In this document: piece by piece, positions 61,007 to 64,000 of the stretch
Layout: every line of letters starts with the position of its first letter
Position numbering within the stretch: position 1 is the first letter of the stretch
The notes under the pieces: model-generated
The model's input: the letters and a program-made list of their open reading frames with translations, nothing else
The model's database searches: none
What the model was told of the DNA's origin: nothing
Source: CALXQW01 sp031553045
Lineage (GTDB): Bacteria; Verrucomicrobiota; Verrucomicrobiia; Opitutales; Intestinicryptomonadaceae
Assembly (NCBI GenBank): GCA_031553045.1
Contig: JAVBLZ010000004.1
Location: 1 to 64,000 of the forward strand
Length of the DNA: 64,000 bases
Reading direction: 5' to 3'
Program-made: the position numbers and the translations under genes

Positions 61007-64000
61007 TTAAAGAATTTCTTTTCCTTCTATATTATCTAGCTTTTCTCTAATTTGTGTTTTTAAGGATTTAGAAATAGATTCTTTATTCATGAGCATATCC
61101 ATTTCACTCGCGTCTTTTGCAGAGCCCATATCTTCTCCTCTTTTAATTAACTTTTCAAATACACTAGCAATTAAGTCCTTTTCGGCGCTACTCAATTTTG
61201 ATGAATGTATTTTGCAATTTAATGTCCAAAAAACTACAGCATTCATATATCTACTTTTTAAATTTTCTGAATTTCTATACCAATCATTTAGTAGCTCGAT
61301 GCCCTTGCGAATATTTGTAAAAAATATTACTAATATTGCCATCAATCTTATGTCTTTTGTATTTTTGCTTGAATTGGATATTTCCTCTAACACCTTTGTC
61401 AATGTGATGGATGAAGCATTTTCGGACAAATTGAGAAGCAATATCGGAGGAATCCGTTGCAAACACATATCTTTCATGAATTTTATGATTTCACTTACGT
61501 TTTCCTCATTTGAATCTCCATATTTTTCCATGCTTCTAAGTAGCATATGCCTTAGGCTTGGGCTATCGAATATAAATTTCAAAAATTTCAAATTAATATT
61601 TATTATATAACGATAAAATAGAAAAAGATTTTCCAAATGAGATATGCGGTTCTCTTTTCCGCAATCTATTAAATTTCTTGTCAGTCTAGCATAATAAGGG
61701 AGGATGTGAAGAATTTTTGAAATTTCACTTTTTGTTTTATGGAAAACCTCTGAATCATGATTTACTCTATGGTCATGACTATCCACTTGCTTTAGTTTTC
61801 CTTCGTGGTTAGAATCTACAACTCTATTGCTATTGTTCGTTTCCACATGCCCCTTTAAATCCTGAACCATTTCATGCACATAGGTGGATAATTCCGTTTT
61901 TTCGAATTCATCAAATGTATAGAGTTCGTTTTTCTCTTTTAGTGATTTCAACAAAATACTATTCACTATTTCCAAAAGCTCCGCTTTGCCTGTCTGCAAA
62001 TCTGAAATGTATTCTAATGATCTTAAATATAATACAATATCTTTTTCATTTTTAATAAGTTCATCAAATAGAGACTGATTTTCCATTAAGCACTTGGACA
62101 GAAAGAAGTAAAAATAAAAATCGAAAGAAAATCTCACTGTTTCATTATTTGTCTTAATAATAATTTTTTTATTAAATAGGAGATCTAATTTTTTTAATAA
62201 AGCTTCTGGATGCCCTCTTTTTTCAACGAAATCTATTTTCAATTTTACAAATTCCAACACAGGAATATCATTTGTTCGTCTTTTATACATTTCATATGAC
62301 AAAACTCTTAAAAAGGAGTCTCGAATTTTCGATGATTCAACTTCTTCAGAATCAAATGCACCTAGCAATATTCGCAAGTACGTATCAACTAAAGCATATT
62401 CGTTTTCAATATCACTAACCTTGTGGCTTTTATTTTGCAAGATGTTAAATACCATCAAAAGTGACATCGGGGTTCTTGGTATTCTTAATTTAGAAAATAT
62501 AGATATGGTTTGTTGTAAAATTGCTTCTTGCTCAAAATTAAAATATTTTTTCCACTTTGTTAAAGCCCCGCGCAAGAAGCTAATATTTATTGGATCAATG
62601 CTACAAGGTATATATTCTATATCAGTGAAGTCATCTATCAGCAGACTTCCCATAATACTTTCTTTTGTTGAACCGATAAAACGAATTTTATTCTTTTTAA
62701 TATATTCATACAGAGCTTGTTTTGATTTTGGTCTTACTTGGTCTGAATCCATATTATCTATAAGAATAACCAATTTATTATTTCTCAATATTTCATCAAA
62801 AAATGTGTCATCTGCTTTAATTTCTTTCTTTAGCATCCCAATCAATACCGATTCACCACCTGTGAGTTTATTCATGTCAAGCAGGACTGGAATATAGTTG
62901 AGGGAATTTCCGATGATCATTTCATTGTAGAAATATTTTAGCATGGCGCTCTTGCCCGATTGAGACGGACCAGATAATATATAATTATTTGGTCCATGGA
63001 TAATGTCTCTTACATTTAATAAACCTTCATCACGTGCTGATTTAGAAATCTTTCTTATATCGTTTGGATAAAACAATTCTGAAAAAGAAACTTTCTCCGT
63101 GTTATTAAGTGGAAGGACGTCAAAAATGCCATCGATGGACTCTTCTCGGGGTAAATCAGACCTTATATCAATGATTTTATTATCAAGCGTGGTTCGTTTA
63201 TTTTTTGGGAGGAACTTCAAATACCCCGACATTAATTCGCTGGCAGCAAAAGAGTTTTTATTTTGATCCAATTTGTATGTGGATAGTTTCAAAGATTCAT
63301 TTTCCCCATTGCCAGGATAATATTCTATAAGATTAAATCCAACATCTTTTATTTTTGAAGAATGTATGGCAGGGCAAGCTATTACACGATACGTAGATTC
63401 TGCTTTTGATATAGAATATTCATCTTCATCGTGGACATGTCCATGAAGTAATATGTCAATTTTTTTTACAAGATGAGCTTCGACATTTTTTCTATTTAAA
63501 TCAGTCAAGTATGTCATTGGATGATGAATACATGCTATACTAATAGCAGCCGAGTCAGAATTTGATATATCTGGTATTTTTTCGAGTTCTTTAGTCGATA
63601 TATACAAACTCCCGTGTTCTGTTCTACTTTGGGATGCAAAAAGAGCAGAATCCAACTCCACACATATTACGGAGTTGATGCGCTTAACTGACAATACTCC
63701 TGTTTGATATTTGCTAAATTTGTTTCTAAATTTTTCAAAGGCCAAAATCTTCTTTTTATAAATAGGAAACAAATATTCATCCGAAAGAATGTTGGATGCA
63801 TCTTCATCTATTGATTTTTCTAAGCGATCATTTTCTGCGTCCCGATCGATATCATGATTGCCTGGCACCATTACAATCTTATCAAGAGGCAATCCTAGTT
63901 GTACAGTAATAAAATTATTTAATATTGGATAAAGAATTTCGTATGACTCGTCTTTGCCGTCATTTACCAAATCTCCAGAAATAAATATCATATCGATTTT
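61007..64000 (-). CDS. Metallophosphoesterase fused to a NACHT/STAND-like NTPase (partial)
   Basis: At least 997 residues; the frame stays open to the right edge (K-I-D before the Met at 63991), so the start is outside the window. The first about 240 residues are a calcineurin-like phosphoesterase: ISGDLVNDG, GNHD (44-47 from that Met), HHP (156-158) and GHVH (184-187); the first metal motif (DxH) must lie beyond the edge. A linker leads to a P-loop NTPase: GPSQSGKS (341-348) and Walker B LVILIDNMD (407-415), then GSTKES. The rest is helical, with a NACHT-like RFSFDFYFYFFLSK block and no clear repeats. Predicted to be a STAND-type sensor with a nuclease or phosphodiesterase effector. It leads the defence operon. 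Confidence 0.78.
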   Translation of the reverse strand, partial: KIDMIFISGDLVNDGKDESYEILYPILNNFITVQLGLPLDKIVMVPGNHDIDRDAENDRLEKSIDEDASNILSDEYLFPIYKKKILAFEKFRNKFSKYQTGVLSVKRINSVICVELDSALFASQSRTEHGSLYISTKELEKIPDISNSDSAAISIACIHHPMTYLTDLNRKNVEAHLVKKIDILLHGHVHDEDEYSISKAESTYRVIACPAIHSSKIKDVGFNLIEYYPGNGENESLKLSTYKLDQNKNSFAASELMSGYLKFLPKNKRTTLDNKIIDIRSDLPREESIDGIFDVLPLNNTEKVSFSELFYPNDIRKISKSARDEGLLNVRDIIHGPNNYILSGPSQSGKSAMLKYFYNEMIIGNSLNYIPVLLDMNKLTGGESVLIGMLKKEIKADDTFFDEILRNNKLVILIDNMDSDQVRPKSKQALYEYIKKNKIRFIGSTKESIMGSLLIDDFTDIEYIPCSIDPINISFLRGALTKWKKYFNFEQEAILQQTISIFSKLRIPRTPMSLLMVFNILQNKSHKVSDIENEYALVDTYLRILLGAFDSEEVESSKIRDSFLRVLSYEMYKRRTNDIPVLEFVKLKIDFVEKRGHPEALLKKLDLLFNKKIIIKTNNETVRFSFDFYFYFFLSKCLMENQSLFDELIKNEKDIVLYLRSLEYISDLQTGKAELLEIVNSILLKSLKEKNELYTFDEFEKTELSTYVHEMVQDLKGHVETNNSNRVVDSNHEGKLKQVDSHDHRVNHDSEVFHKTKSEISKILHILPYYARLTRNLIDCGKENRISHLENLFLFYRYIININLKFLKFIFDSPSLRHMLLRSMEKYGDSNEENVSEIIKFMKDMCLQRIPPILLLNLSENASSITLTKVLEEISNSSKNTKDIRLMAILVIFFTNIRKGIELLNDWYRNSENLKSRYMNAVVFWTLNCKIHSSKLSSAEKDLIASVFEKLIKRGEDMGSAKDASEMDMLMNKESISKSLKTQIREKLDNIEGKEIL

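Overview
The window looks like a low-GC chromosome segment from the Verrucomicrobiota, most likely an Opitutales-like, possibly gut-associated, bacterium. The evidence is two secreted proteins ending in PEP-CTERM tails of the type VPEPSTYA plus a hydrophobic stretch plus KRR, a Tat-type Gfo/Idh/MocA oxidoreductase beside a ThuA-domain protein, a UroD-family enzyme, a K+-dependent-type membrane pyrophosphatase, and chlamydial Pmp-like repeats in one PEP-CTERM protein. The assignment is inferred from gene content; there is no rRNA in the window.

Layout. 1-342 is the start of a transposase cut by the window edge. 654-9139 is a defence island beside tRNA-Ser(CGA): a type III restriction-modification operon (mod, res) continuing into tcmP and a DUF5131 three-Cys gene, two tiny coupled genes, and a tyrosine integrase reading away from the tRNA. 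9.4-44.5 kb is mostly core chromosome: a Lys/Ala-rich exported protein, two PEP-CTERM proteins, a recombinase with inverted repeats at its promoter side, a sulfonate-type ABC transporter, exported proteins of unknown role, Gfo/Idh and ThuA proteins, a DUF4143 ATPase, a UroD-like enzyme, a fumarase-leuB-alaS run, a Sel1 protein, hppA, metF, a HAD phosphatase, and an ABCG-type exporter among unknown secreted proteins.

44.6-53.7 kb is a mobile region. It holds a PD-(D/E)XK nuclease, a 41-nt tRNA-Arg 3' fragment, a second tRNA-associated integrase, a Fic protein with a small partner, a 700-bp non-coding array of palindromes and 33-bp-spaced repeats, an excisionase-like gene and a DUF3987 ATPase. 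An intact tRNA-Arg(CCU) follows, with its 3' end repeated 203 bp downstream around a cassette of small hairpins, then more structured non-coding DNA and an orphan terminase-small-subunit-like gene.

53.8-64 kb is a second defence cluster on the minus strand. In transcription order it reads: metallophosphoesterase fused to a NACHT/STAND-like NTPase (cut by the right edge), type III mod, a nucleoside-deoxyribosyltransferase-like protein coupled to mod by a TAATG overlap, type III res, a DUF4268 nuclease-like gene, and a small conserved protein.

The most unusual items are the palindrome/iteron array at 49784-50278, the effector-like gene placed between mod and res at 57958-59136, the phosphoesterase-NTPase at 61007-64000, and the tRNA-Arg attachment-site architecture (46469-46509, 52117-52396) with an inverted copy and a poorly paired anticodon stem.
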